A stretch of 64,000 bases of DNA from assembly GCA_021234155.1 (NCBI GenBank), contig JAJEKV010000039.1, forward strand, positions 10,431,077 through 10,495,076, written 5' to 3'. The first letter of the stretch is position 1; every line of letters starts with the position of its first letter. Shown here one piece after another: positions 31,995-44,571 of the stretch. This DNA comes from Isoetes taiwanensis. Its lineage: Eukaryota > Streptophyta > Lycopodiopsida > Isoetales > Isoetaceae. The notes below the pieces were generated by a model. The model was given only the letters and a program-made list of their open reading frames with translations. It did no database searches and was not told where the DNA came from. The position numbers were made by a program, and so were the translations under genes.

Positions 31995-32895
31995 CTCTTG
32001 GGATGTTCTAGAATGTTCTAGAATCTCTTGGAATGCCCTAGAATGTTCGGATGCTCATGAATAAGCACCTCGATCTAAAAAAATAGAAAGTTTCATCTAA
32101 AATAGAAGTTTTTGAAACTTTGCAAATGCTCAAAATAGAATGTTGTGGAATGTTCAGGTGCTCATGGGTAAGCACCTCGATCTAAAAATTAGAAAGTTTG
32201 ATCTAAAATAGAAGTTTTTTTGAAACTTTGCAAATGCTCAAAATAGAATGTTGTGGAATGTTCCAGGTGCTCATGGGTAAGCACCTCAGTCTAAAAATAG
32301 AAAGTTTCACTCTAAAAATATAATGTTTTTTTGAAACTTTGCAAATGTTCAAAATAGAATGTTATGGAATGTTCCAGGTGCTCATGGGTAAGCACCTCAG
32401 TCTAAAAATAGAAAGTTTCAGTCTAAAAATAGAAAGTTTTTTGAAACTTTGCAAATGCTCAAAATAGAATGTTATGGAATGTTGCAGATGCTCATGCGTA
32501 AACACCTCAATCCAAAAATAGAAAGTTTTTTGAAACTTTGCAAATGCTCAAAATAGAATGTTGGGAATGTTGCAAATGTTTAAAGGTAAGCACCTCAAAG
32601 GTAAAATAGAAAGTTTCGGTCTAAAATAGAAAGTTTGCTTAAACTTTGTAAAAACTCAAATAGAATGTCCTAGAATGTTTGGATGCTCTAAGGTAAGCAT
32701 CTCATTACCTAAAAAATAGAAAGTCACAGGTGAGTCTAAGAGCAGAAAAGTTTTAAAACTTTGCAAAACTCAAAATAGAATGTTCTAGAGTGTTCGGATG
32801 CTATAGGGCAAGCACCTATGCTCTAAAGCATTTCGATCTAAAATTAGAAAGTTTCTTGAAACCTTGCAAATGCTCAAAATAGAATATTCTGGAGG
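31995..32895. repeat. Minisatellite, about 108-bp unit, 8 copies, with heat-shock-element-like phasing
   Basis: The word TGCTCATGGGTAAGCACCTC or a variant recurs near 32052, 32159, 32269, 32379, 32489, 32577, 32682 and 32799. Units carry GAATGTTGTGGAATGTTC-type sequence. At 32006-32023 TTC and GAA alternate every five bases (TTC-GAA-TTC-GAA), the pattern bound by heat-shock factor. Confidence 0.85.
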
Positions 32896-33134
32896 TGATA
32901 CTTTGGAATTGGTAGCAAGTGTGATGGGTATGATGGGTGTGTGTAAGCTTCACATGGGTGATACTTTAAAATTGACATACTTTAGAATTGGTAGTAGAGG
33001 TAGTAGATGTGGCCTCATGCGCATGTATGAGTATGTGTCAATGATACTTTGTTGGTAATGGAATAGGAGGAGTTGAGCAAGATGTGTGAATAAAGGCCCC
33101 AATGAAATACCATGGAGTGTAGTAGATGTGGGAG

Positions 33135-33191
33135 TAAAATCAGAGAGGGGGGAAAAGAAGAGAGAGGAGAGAGAAGAGAGATGAGAGAGAC

Positions 33192-33223
<32 letters not shown>

Positions 33224-33731
33224 TGAGAGGGGCGGGAAGAGGGGCGGAGAAGGAGAAGTGAGGAGGGAGAAGAGGAGAAAGAGCGAGAAGGAAGGAGGAG
33301 AGGAGAGAGATGGGGGAAGGGGGAGAGAGGAGAAAAGAGAGGGAGAGAGAGAGAAAATAGATGATGGGAGAAATACGAGAGAAAGGGGGAAGAGAGAGGA
33401 AAAAAGGGGAGAGAGAGAGAGAGAGGAGAGAGAAGAGAGGGAAGAGAGGCAGAAGGGGAGAGAGAGAGAGGGAGAGAGGGAGAGGGAGAGAGGGAGAGAG
33501 TAAAGAAGAGAGAAGGAGAGGAAGGAGAGAGAGGAGAGAGAATGAGAGAGGAGGAGAAGAGATAGAGAGGCGGAGGGGAAGGAGAGGAATGAGAGAGAGG
33601 GCCAGGGAGGGAGAGAGAGAGAGAGGAGAGGAGAAAAGGCGAGGAAAGGGGAGGCGGAGATGAGAGAGATAGAGAAGAGGAGAGATGAAGGAAGGGAGAG
33701 GGAAAAAGGAGGGAGGAAGACATGGGAGGCT

Positions 33732-33762
<31 letters not shown>

Positions 33763-33930
33763 CGAGAGAGAGGAGAGAGAGAAAGAAAGGGAAGAAGAGA
33801 CCACGGGGAGGGGGCCAGGAGAAAGCAGGACAAAGAGGGGAGAGAAGGAGGAGGGAGGAGAAGGAAGAGAGACATAGAGAGACATGAGGAGATGAGGGAA
33901 GAGAGGAGAGAGATGAGGAGGAGATGGGGG
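33135..33930. repeat. About 800-bp almost pure purine (GA-rich) tract
   Basis: The + strand is nearly all A and G, in GAGAGG-type words with rare C or T. The long ORFs it yields on both strands (R/E-rich and S/L/P-rich) are low-complexity artefacts. Such tracts can form triplex DNA and are prone to length change and assembly error. Confidence 0.9.
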
Positions 33931-34046
33931 ACGCGTTGGGCCCAAGCCGAGGCGAGGCCGGGGAGGCGGCCAGGAGCCGAAAAACAAAGGCCCGGCCGTC
34001 CGAGCAGACCCTTTTCTGAGTTATATTATAAAATTATCCAGTAAGT

Positions 34047-35335
34047 ATGTCAAGCATCAAACATGGATGGCTCAAATTGTGCCATGTGGCATGCCAAGTG
34101 TCCTTTTCTTTTAATGCCAAAAGGTGCTATAGGCACCCCTCGAAAAGGCGCATGTACGTTCGGAAGCAGAGTGGGGAAGATATAGGTTCTTATAGTTTTT
34201 CCTTGCTCTGCCCATCTTTCCTTGGCCGACCATTGCCTTCCAACATATCCCATATCTCATGCAGATTTCCCCCTTCTTCCTTTAGATTCAGATTGCAGCA
34301 ATTAAGAAGCTCAAACGGCGTATCACTTAAAGGAAGTAGTTTTGTTCGGGATCTTTGGAACCGTCTTACGCCCGGCTTATAGGCGTGTAATGGCGATTGC
34401 CTGCGAGTTTTAGAATGGGAAGCGTAGCCTGGCGATGGGGCTGACTTTATGCTCTGCACAAATTTGCTAGATATGAAATCGAGGCTGCCCGGAGGAGAAG
34501 GAAATTGGCTTCTTCTTTGTGCAGGGGGCTAGATCCCCATATACATGTATATGATGTGTTCAAGAATTAGTAGAACTTTCCCTCTCTTTTCTTCCTTCTA
34601 GTATATCGAGCAATTAAGACTTCAAGGCTGCTTCTTTGTATATTTAGATGAAGCGGGGTTTGTCTATAATATATTGGCCCGAAATCACAGGCGGAGTTGC
34701 CCCTAATTCAAAGCGCCACATTTCTCGAGAGATGTGGGCATCGCGATCCATGATGATGAAATTTTTATAAAGCGATGGTAATTGGTTGTAGCGGAGCAGA
34801 TTTCCAGCAGTTACGCCATAGAAATTTCGGTCTGCCAGCAATTTATGGAGGCATATCCAGGAAAAATGATACTGTGCAAGGGTAAATTATTCTGCATAGC
34901 TTCCAGGACATTTTTGGTAGCAGCATACGATCTGGAGCTCGAAATTTGGCATTCAATAAACGATAGATTAAACGAGAATCAGCAGAGTATAATAATCTGC
35001 AAATTTCTGCAGAAAATTGGGGATTGGCTAGAGATTGCAATTATGCTTGATAGATTATCTGAAGAAGTGTTGAATTCTTCACAACAAGCTCAGTTTAGTT
35101 GCATCGGATTAGATGGGTACATTTTTCTCTGTGCAACACATAATTTATAGATTCTAGCTTATGATTTGGGATCGGATCTATGGAGTTGGTTTCCCTGCTG
35201 CCCATTTGCAACTCATGATCAGAGGGACGAATCTATGATTGGATTTGAATTTGATCCTGGATTAGATGTGCCCCGGATTATTTTGCATCTTCTGCTTTGG
35301 CATCTGGCATGTGTAAAAAAGGAGTATAAGTAAAC
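34047..35335 (+). pseudogene. F-box/kelch-like protein relict
   Basis: 34782-35150 encodes a piece with LVAAYDLELEIWHSI, and after one stop the frame continues ILAYDLGSDLWSWFPCCPF (near 35160) and MIGFEFDPGL. These resemble the kelch-type blocks of plant F-box proteins, which choose targets for SCF ubiquitin ligases. Upstream parts (34050-34780) are broken, and a clear F-box is not visible. The call rests on the AYDL and W-FP-CPF patterns only. Confidence 0.4.
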
Positions 35336-35739
35336 TATAAGTGTAGTTTTATTTGGACTTGAGTTCAAAATTGGAACATGCATGTTGTCACACATCCTAA
35401 TGTCTTTCAAACCACGTTGGTCCCTCCTGCATGCATTTCCATACCTTGTGGAAACGAGAACTTAGAATATTACATACTGTACAGCATGGCCGTCATTTTG
35501 GCACCCTGGGGGAGGCATCGTGATTGCCATTCATTTTTGGCACCATGGGCGAGGTCTCGTGATCGATGCCTAACCTACAGTAGTTGGGGGCGGATCTAAA
35601 AAATGGCAGACCAAATGCCATTCCTCTACAATATCGAAGTTGTGGGGGCTGCTTTTTCGTATGTTTTTCTATGCCTACGCTTTTCCATATTTAGTTTCTA
35701 AACATCCATGTAATGTTCATGTAACATTAAGGTGAACAA
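35336..35739. other. Non-coding stretch
   Basis: Nothing supported. Confidence 0.45.
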
Positions 35740-36471
35740 TCACATGTAAAGCCCACCGACGATGGGCAATTTATTAGTTTTTCTATAGACTCTAGGCCTG
35801 CTGCTAAGACCTCTTATAAAACAAGCCACAAGGTGTAGAGTGTGATTTGGAACATGGTTATTTTGGCATTTAGTCAGATACATATGGAATCTCTCAACGT
35901 ACTGATGAACAGTTTCTCCCAGCTTGATACTGAAAGATTGCAATTCAAAGACCAAATCCTGAGGTTCAATGAGCTTCTCAAACCTCTCTAAGAATTGCTT
36001 CTCACATTCTTCCCAAGTATTCACACCTGTGTTGATAACATATTCAAGCCAAGCCCTTAAATCATCATTGTTGAAGCACTTTTTGAACTCTGATTATTTG
36101 CTTTTCTTTTTGTAACCATAATCTAAGTAGTATTCCTCAAAAGTCTTTAGGAAATTGTTAGCATTGACACTAGGGTCAAAGATAGGAGAAGGAATATGCA
36201 TATTAAGCTCAAAATATTGCATACATGCAGTGCCTTGACTAGTTGATCCAAGATTTGCAACAGGCACTCCTGTATTTTCTTGAGGTTCAGTATGTACTTG
36301 CTCAACAGCCTCATTACTTCTTGTTCCACAAGATCCAGGTGGGATCTCGGTAGAACCTCCAAAATGTTGAAGGTATTCCTGGAAGACCTTCAACTTCAAT
36401 GGTTTAGAACCTCCAGGTTGCTTAAGGCAACCACTCTGTGTGAGAAAATCCCAAGCATAAAGCCTGAACAC
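35740..36471 (-). pseudogene. Gypsy gag, N-terminal part
   Basis: 36471-36094 and 36024-35740 are one frame separated by an in-frame TAA after DYGYKKKSK. The second part is a retrotransposon gag domain: NTWEECEKQFLERFEKL, VHQYVERFHMYLTKC and VACFIRGLSSRPRVYRK. It ends where the C-terminal half at 31686 would begin, so about 4 kb (31.69-35.74 kb) now separates the halves. The first 110 bases lie inside the 2.7-kb repeat. Confidence 0.8.
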
Positions 36472-39061
36472 AAGTTTAGAACTACTATCCCAATTCAGAA
36501 AAAAGACGGCCTCGGAAAAAATGATGCCATTTGCAAACAGAGAAAGATTTAATCATGATTCCAAATGTCACAGCCACTTAAGGTCTTAAAGAATGCTAGG
36601 CCAAAGTTAGGCGCCGAAGAACAACAGGATCCACTCAAAAAAGCACTTATTTGGTCAAAACTAGGTCAATATCCTTGGCGGAGAGCAATTTTTGCGGATC
36701 AAATAATATAATTCTTTTGGCGTTCCCATGCTTGATTCTCCCTTTCGGATATATACGCACAGGGATCAAACTCCTTTTTGCAAAAAATAGATCACAGAAA
36801 ATCATTGAAATTCAAAGATTTGGCCCGTCGCTATTACGGTCGAGAAAACAACAAGCGAGGTTTGACAAATTGATTTCCTGTTGATCTTTTTTGAACTTTG
36901 AAGGTACTCTACTACTTTTGATTGTTTGCAAGCAAGGGAAGGCTGCTTGTTTGATCAGAAATGCGGCTACAAACTTGAGAATGCAATTTTTGACTTGAGA
37001 AATGCCAAAATGAGCAAGAATTCTGTAATTAGGCAAGATAAGAATGCTTTGTGGATGTTTTTGTGGCTTTTTGTGCTATCTCCTAGATGGGCTTTACTCT
37101 GGAAAAATGCACTTGATCTATTTGTAAACACTAAACCTCTTGGATATATGTACTGATATACTCTGAATGCAATTGAATCTGAATGCAGAGTAGAATATGT
37201 TGAGATCTAGTTTATAATGAGCTTTAGATAAAGTATTTCACCTTCAAATTCCGCTTTTACCTTATTGCTTTACCTTGTTTTGAGAGTAGAGTGCAAATTA
37301 AACTCAAGTATGTCACCAAGGGTCGGATTTTCATTCATATCAATATCACACAATCATAAGTCAGATTCCCAAGCTCTGAGGTCTTGGGTACATGATCAAG
37401 TCATTCTTCAAATAGTAAATAAAACAGTAGCATCAGGTAATCCATGGATTCTAATGCTTGGAAGGCAGATTCAAGCTCAAGTCCTTCAAAATCGGTCTCA
37501 GAATGAGCAGTGTTGATCGATTCTCTAGCCCAAAGCCCTCGAAGTTTCTCTAAGCACATTTCCCTTTTTCAAATTGCTCTGTTCCAGCCCGTTCTTGGCA
37601 AAATTGGTTCAGATCCTTGTCTTTTTGCTTAATCCAAAGGTTCTTGGCTTAGCATAGGTGTATCCGGGAGCACTTGGCTATGATTAGGCTGTTAGATCGT
37701 TCAGAAAATCCGGATCTTGGCATGACAGAGAATTAGGGTTCTTGAGATTTCGAAGCCAAATATCCCACAGGCATTTTTCATAAAGGAAGACATGGATATA
37801 TAAGGCATAGCCCACGTGGATTATTAATATTACGTGCTATGCCCACATGGGATTCGGTCTGTTACTGCCCCACACGCTGGGGTGTACCACATGGTGGGGG
37901 GGAGATTGGATGGGGGAGAGCCTAGGCCGGGGGGTAGATAGGAATTTTTTTTTTTGTTTTTTTAAACTTTGGCATGATTCTTAATAACCTCAAAATGAAG
38001 GTCAATATGAAGTCTTTTTTGAAAATTCTTTTTTTGCAAATGGAATCTTTTTTGATGCTTTATAACATGGAAGAATCTTCTTGCAAATATGAATTCTTGG
38101 CTTTTTAGCTCAAAATGGGGGCAAAAATGATGAAGTGGCTAGTTGGCATGGTGAGTTGGCAAATGGAGGATGACATGGCAACATGAGGTGATGATGTGTC
38201 AAACAAGTTGGCAAAATGTCTTTTTTCTAGTCAAAACTTTTGATGAGGTGGAAATGACATCTGTGACACGTGTGTGATGATGCGGAGGTGTTAGTGATGA
38301 TGTGGCGTGATGACACGTCCCCTTAAGAGTCTAAATGACTTTACTTAGGTCAAATTTTCAAAAGAATGAATTTTCATGAAGGGTGACATGTGTGCACGAT
38401 GACATGGCAATGGTGATGATGTGGATGGTGATTTGGCAATTTTGGGTGGTGATATGGGTCAATTTGGCACTAGTGCACATGAACTTGCAACTTTTATGCA
38501 ATAACTTGATTGTTTGACTTTTCATGCTTCCCTTAGAAATTTGTGCACTTTCTCTCTCCATTTTGACTTCTAGAGAGAGAATATGACCTTACATCATGGG
38601 AGAGGCCAAATTGAATAGAATTTTTTTCCTTTTTAAGATGGTGGTGGCATGATGGATGTGTGAAGTGTGAATGGTGTATGAATGACATGTTTTGACTAGA
38701 GAAAAGGTATTTGCCAAATTTGCTATGGGATATGAAGGTGAGACATGGAATATGAGATAAGTAGGATGTTTTGAGTAGGAATAAGGTGATGATCTCTAGA
38801 TATGAACCATATGAAATAGTGCTCATGCCAAGAACTCAAAGTAAACTACATACCAAGTCAACTTGAGGGGTCTTCAAATCTTCAAATTGCTTTGCTTGAA
38901 TGTACTTTCCTTGCATGCTTGTGTGATTTTCAATGAATGTCCTCTCCTTGGCTCTTCAAGCTAGTGTCTTCTTGTGATCTTTAGGGATCAAAGTCATCAA
39001 ATCTGCAGCTTTTATATTCAAATGCTCACGTCAACATGTTTTTCGTGTGCAATGCTCTTCT
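36361..39061 (-). repeat. 2.7-kb direct repeat, copy 2
   Basis: Partner of 20692-23410 in the same orientation. On the minus strand it lies 5' of the gypsy gag, so it should contain the element's leader and LTR. Similarity is high except at 36600-36860, where nearly every difference falls on CAG/CTG sites. It diverges from copy 1 after CTCTTCT at 39061. Confidence 0.85.
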
Positions 39062-39860
39062 ATGCTGCCATCGCATGGCAACACAAATAATCTCAGTAAG
39101 ACGAGAAAATGATTGGAGAAAGTGGACATCCTACTTTAAAGGAGGAAGGATGAAGCCGATTAAAGTTATCAACTTCATAAGCCAATGGGAAAAATTCCTC
39201 GAGCGTATGCAAGCAACTGATGTGTAAAAGACTGCAAGCAATAGATAGCTATCTGAAAGTCAAAGCCCAAGCATAAGCAGCAAGGCCGACGAGAGCGTGA
39301 TCCTAATATAGGCAAGTGGGAAAGTTTCAAGAAAGCATTTGAAGCGCATCACCTTCCATCAAACTATCAGAGTGAGCTACGAAGGGCATGGGATCACTTA
39401 AAACAAAAAGAAAATGAAACAATTCAATCTTACACCTCCAAATTTATCAGCACAGATAAGAAATTTAGATGGGGATGAACTTCTACGAGAACATGTCAAG
39501 TGGATGTAGAGATGAGATATATGCAGAAATGGAAGTACTGCATTCTAAATATTTAGATGAGACTATATAGATGGAATTTGTTGTGGAAAGCAAAATAGAT
39601 CCCAAGATTCAAAAGTTAGATATTTGGGACAAGGATACTTCAGATCAAGAGGGTAAAAGCAAAGAGAAAAATAGAAACAAGGACATTGATAGATATTCCA
39701 AAAGGAAAAGGTACAATGGAGAAAGCAATGGGATTGAAAGGAAGCAAGAGGAAAGCAATCAACCCAATTAGAAGAATGAACCAAGAAGGGATTGCTTTAG
39801 ATACAGAGGAAAGCACCTTATAAGGAATTGCCCTTTTGGAGAAGGGGGGTGATAAAATCC
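39062..39860 (+). pseudogene. Second gypsy-type gag fragment, plus strand
   Basis: The sequence reads in pieces FKKAFEAHHLPSNYQSELRR, AWDHLKQKENETIQSYTSKF (near 39390) and KNRNKDIDRYSKRKRYNGES (39670). It ends in a damaged zinc knuckle CFRYRGKHLIRNCP (near 39795), where a Y replaces a cysteine. Several stops are present. The pattern is that of a gag domain plus nucleocapsid. It abuts the 2.7-kb repeat but runs on the opposite strand. Confidence 0.65.
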
Positions 39861-40849
39861 GAGCCACACAAATCTCCGAATTTGCTCAAATTTACATGCT
39901 AGAGGCACCCAATTCTGTGGAGCAAATGGCCGAAATATCGAAGGGCTGAAGAGCGGAAGAAAGTTGCTTCCAGGATGAGGAGCGAGCAACGACTATAGCT
40001 AAGGAGAAGAAGTGGATACAACTTTGGGATAAACAATTGGTGTCACTCTCATTGAGAAGCACTTTTGTAAGTTTTCTTTATTTGCAATAAGGAATAGAAT
40101 TTTTTTTTTTTTTTTAATGTATATACCATGGTAGATGGAATTATGGTTGATTGCAACATAACTGGCTTGACCATGGTATATTAGGTAAATGTGTCTGGAG
40201 CACAATTGGCGTGAACAAGAGTGCATAAGATGTACATTTTTGAAGATTAGTAATTGTGATTGCAACACAATAGGCTTGACAAAAGTTGAATCTGTATCTT
40301 AGAGATACACTGTATCGTGGTAATACAATCAAGTAGTACCGTGGAGGTACGAAAGGTAATGACATACTGTGGTTGTACAAGGAATGTGGCAGTACAAGGT
40401 TATCCATAACTATTTTTAAGTTGTGTAGGAATAAGAAATCTCTAAATTATTGTTGATCATGGATTGATATGGAGCAGGCATGGTGGAGCAGTCCACTTGA
40501 ATGGGTTTGAGAATTATGGCAAATTATTTTTGAATATTATCCCTATGGGATTAACCCCAATACTATTATTGGGGCATGGGATAATATAGGGAGCAAACCT
40601 TTAAGCATTACAAATGCAATTTATTGCAAAGGCAAATCTACCTTAATATCTCTAAAGGATTGAGACACTATTTTAGGAAGGGCCATGCATCGAACCATTG
40701 AGTTAAAAGGGACTTAATAATCCTAGAAAAAGGCAATGATATTATCAAAGGGCTTTCCATTGCAAAACGTGTGCACTTTCCTATTCTTAAAGGAGTGCCT
40801 ATTAATATCTATTGGAAAGGCCATTACCTTTTAGAAAAGGTACACAGGA
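39861..40849. other. Non-coding stretch, probably old transposon sequence
   Basis: A word around GATTGCAACA(T/C)A followed by GGCTTGAC occurs twice (near 40150 and 40260). No coding is supported. Confidence 0.4.
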
Positions 40850-41830
40850 AGCTAAGTATCAGGGACCAAGAAGATCCCAACAACCCAATTTGAAGACATG
40901 CAATTCCGACCTTGCTGTAATTCTTCTTCATTTGTGAAACAACATTCATCTCTACAGTTTCAAATTGTTCAAGAAAGACCTGGACATCGATCCCTTCCTA
41001 GACAGACTGTGTCTGGGTGTCTCGACTAGGGGAACTTTCGGTGGAATCGGTGACCCGGATGACGAGGCCGCCAAGACAGACCACCTTGGATTGGGTCTGA
41101 ACCCCGAAGGCATCGCCTGCCATCTTCCATAGCAGCGCCGGGTCCCTGAAAAATCGTGCTCAAACATCTCTTTCTTTTTTTCCTTTGATCGGATTTTCCA
41201 TGTTGCACTGAGTTACCCAGTGAAATTGAATTCTCCGTGAAGCACCCCAGCAGCGGTTCCGTCCGATCTGTACTCTTCTTAGTTGAACATGGGAGTCTTT
41301 GGTAGTGCCGGCGAACCGGAGAAGATGATCCGAGCACGCCATATTCTTTCTTCAGGGGGGAGAACATTATCATAATATAGTGACGTTACTGAATCGGGAT
41401 TTTCTGTTGTCTCCGAGCGTCCGCCACACTACTCGGAGTGGATGCAATGTAAAGTGATTGAGGCCCAACGGAGCAATGTAATGTGCTGTGTGGTCACATG
41501 TCCAGTTGGATGTTGTCTAGTGGCGTGACATTAAAAAAACTATCTAACTATCTATCTATCTTAAAACCTAAGCCTTGTTTCTTTTTCTAAGATTACTGTT
41601 GAAGGCTTGATTGCATTCTATTTGGAGTAGGGTGAGCAATATTATAAGCAAGTACCCTGAGTCTGTTGTTAATTTGCCATATTCCCATTCTATACTGGAT
41701 CCCATTGGATGGAAGTTTGGGCTCATATCGTGGAATACAATTTCTGATGCTTCTGACCTATTTCTTGTCTTAAGTTTTGATTTTAGTTTCTCAGCTTTAT
41801 AAATTCTTGAATTTTGCATCTCATATGCTA
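40850..41830 (+). mobile_element. LTR-like repeat (copy B) with a ~570-bp extra segment
   Basis: 40850-40990 and 41562-41830 match 20038-20450. The sequence 40990-41562 has no counterpart in copy A and ends in a CTAT microsatellite (about 41540-41560). The primer-binding site of copy A is not conserved here. Confidence 0.6.
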
Positions 41831-42689
41831 AACTTGCATTTATCATACCTCGAACATTGGAAGATCTTGTAGTCACTAAATCCTTCTTTGAAAACTCTTT
41901 AGCAAGGTTTTTCAAGTCCATCTGGTCCACCTTCTTCCTAACCTTATGGAAAGAAAAAGCCTTAGCAAAGTATTTTGGAATGAGTGATTATTCCTGTTTT
42001 ACTATTAATCTATACAAATCCATGAACTGTGACTTAAATTTTGGCCGAACAGGATACTCTAGGTAGCCCTTTCTTGGCTTCTTTATTTTCCCCCAAGCTG
42101 CTTCCATAATCTTATCCATATCTTAAAGAACAGTTCGGCATGCTTTCCTCTCATGTCATCTGCCTTGATCTCTTCAGGTCCGTCATAAAACTTCATGCGC
42201 TTGGATCTTGTAGCAGTTGGGAATGCCAATCTCCTTTTCATTATTGCAAACGATGGGGATGACAATCTCTTCTTTGCAATGGTAGACAATGGGGATGAAA
42301 ACTCTTGTTCTTATTCACTTTAATTATAGGATAATTAGATAACTAGCTTTAAAAATCTTCCCAAAATCAGTCTGGAGCATTTTGTGAAAGCAGACGAACT
42401 GGAAACTTTCGATTTTCCCATATTCTTGGCCAAAGATCAACAAAACCATCTGAAACTTGAAGAGCGGGGGGGAACTTGGGCAGCGAGGCATCACGGGAAT
42501 TTAAAAAAAGTGGGAAATAGCCAGTCCATGGCAAGAAATAAATATATCAAATTGTAAATTCTAAACTACATCGTACATTTTAATGCAAAATAAAAAAAGC
42601 TTGGCAAAAGCAAATTAAGCCAACCTCAACAAAAATTATAGAGTAACTTTATCTCCTACTGCAACATTGCCTGCAGTTGCTTTTTCTCC
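41831..42689. other. Non-coding stretch
   Basis: Short ORFs only; no family recognised. Confidence 0.4.
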
Positions 42690-43321
42690 TTTGATCATCT
42701 CTGGCTAACTCAAAAGGTGGAAGAACTCCGATATAGCAGAGAAATAATTTCAAGAGATCAGGTATATCTCGCTATGAAGGCCCTAGACACACTTGATGGT
42801 CTTGCTTCTTGCCTGGCATTAGGAGCTCGACACGTTTTTGCGTATTGTGATTCACTACCTATGTATAACTTAATACTGTAAGTGCTCTTAATCTATGATG
42901 TTTAATCCATGGCCAATAAACAAGTAAGTACTAATTGGATGAACAGCATAGACCTCCTTAGGAACTGAGTCAAGTGAACCAGCCTTATTGAAATAAAAAA
43001 CATTTTTTTAGCATGATAGAGAGCATGCCAAACAATAGTTGCATCATTTCTATCTTCTTATCAATAAGCTACATTGATTTGCTGTTTGGCTTCAAATTAT
43101 TTTGTCTCACTTTTCTCATCATACAGGTGAATAGATATTGGACCATAAGATCTAAAAATGTCCAGAGTATATGGAATCAATCTGTCAGCCACGTAGAGAA
43201 GCTGCAAAGATTTCAGGTGAAGGCAGAGCCACTTCCAAGAGGAGGTGACAAAGCATTGGCAGGGAATTGGATTTTACTGCAAACCCTTACTGCATTGAAA
43301 ACCCTTACTGCATTGAAATAA
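42690..43321 (+). pseudogene. RNase H-like (RVT_3) segment of a plant RBR-type E3 ubiquitin ligase, two exons
   Basis: Exon 1 reads AMKALDTLDGLASCLALGAR then HVFAYCDSLPMYNLI and ends at a GTAAGT donor (42878). Exon 2, after a CATACAG acceptor near 43126, reads RYWTIRSKNVQSIWNQS and HVEKLQRFQVKAEPLPRGGD. Together these match the RNase H-like domain found ahead of the RING-IBR-RING in many plant RBR ligases. Joining at the first AG shifts the frame onto a stop; an AG a few bases later (before TATTGG) restores it. No RING-IBR-RING follows, so this is a fragment. Confidence 0.6.
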
Positions 43322-44044
43322 CATATCAGTCCATGGATAAACGAAACTGAAACAATAAAAAATGGGGTCGCCAAGCAAAGCGACATGTTTCAAACATACA
43401 CCATAGCCCGCCATAGCCAACACCATAGCCTAAGAAGCCAACATATCGCACAAGCAAGAGGAAGTAATTACCTCAATACACACAGATGGTTAAACTGCCC
43501 TATGATGAGCGTGTTGTTTTGATGGCACCCGACCCTATTTAAATTACATCTTCCACATAATCGACAATTTACATCTTCCACATAACCGACAATTGGCCAG
43601 AAATAGGTCGATCTGTCATACCAAAGCCATCTTGCTCCCAAATAATCTAAGCAACAGAAGGTTGAAAATATGACTCTGATGAAGTATCTTGTCTATTCGC
43701 TTCCATTTTCCCCATATTTGCTTGTGGATGTTGTGAATCTATTTAAATACTTATGTAATTATCGGAGAACCTTTCTAACATAAAGAAATTTAGAGTAAAG
43801 AGAAGAGAGCAGAATATATCTCAAGCATTTCTCTTGATATTTAGCACCAAAGGAATTTCTGATGGCACCAAGAACTACCGACACTATAGTTGGCACAAAA
43901 CAATACGAAGAATTGAATCTTCGACAACAAACATCACGAAGACCTGAATCTCCTCTGGAAGGAGGGATGGCTGCAGAGGGTAAACCGTAAAAGGGTTCTA
44001 GAGAGGAAAAAAAACTACCTAAAATCTAACGGCCTGTAATAAAA
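43322..44044. other. Non-coding stretch
   Basis: Nothing supported. Confidence 0.45.
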
Positions 44045-44142
44045 GTTATCACGAAGGGCCAAGATGCTGCACAGACTATCCTACTTTGCCATTGTTATCA
44101 CGAAGGGCCAAGATGCTGCACAGACTATCCTACTTTGCCATT
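44045..44142. repeat. Exact 49-bp tandem duplication
   Basis: Units 44045-44093 and 44094-44142 are identical by eye. Confidence 0.85.
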
Positions 44143-44571
44143 GTATTATCTTTCCTATATATATGATTAGTAAGAAAAAAAAAAAAAAAAATGTTTCAGG
44201 CAGAAAAAAATCAAAAATAAATATTTCAGGCCAAAAAAACCTAAAAAAAATTACATTTGGCATCAGAAAAGAATTCCGGCGTGAAGCGTGGGGATTGTTC
44301 GGAAGGGCTGAGTTCCAAGTTGTGCATGCCTGCGGGAACGTGAGGGGAGCAGGATCAAATTGTTCAAGGCGGGTGCGTGTTTGATTTACGGTGAGCTATT
44401 GCTGAAGGCTGAGATGCCGGAAGACCGTATATATCATCCGGGATGTGGTTAATCCGGACACCCGTTATCAGCCATTGTGGTTAATCCGGACCTGCGCAGT
44501 TTGAAGCCCAAAAACCAACTATTTTTGCCCTTTTTTTGATCGATTCTGCTCTATTTCGCCTTAAATCTCTT

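Noticed and set aside
32950-34044. Very long ORFs on both strands (up to 345 codons)
   Set aside because: They arise from the GA-rich purine tract: R/E-rich on one strand, S/L/P-rich on the other, with no domain.
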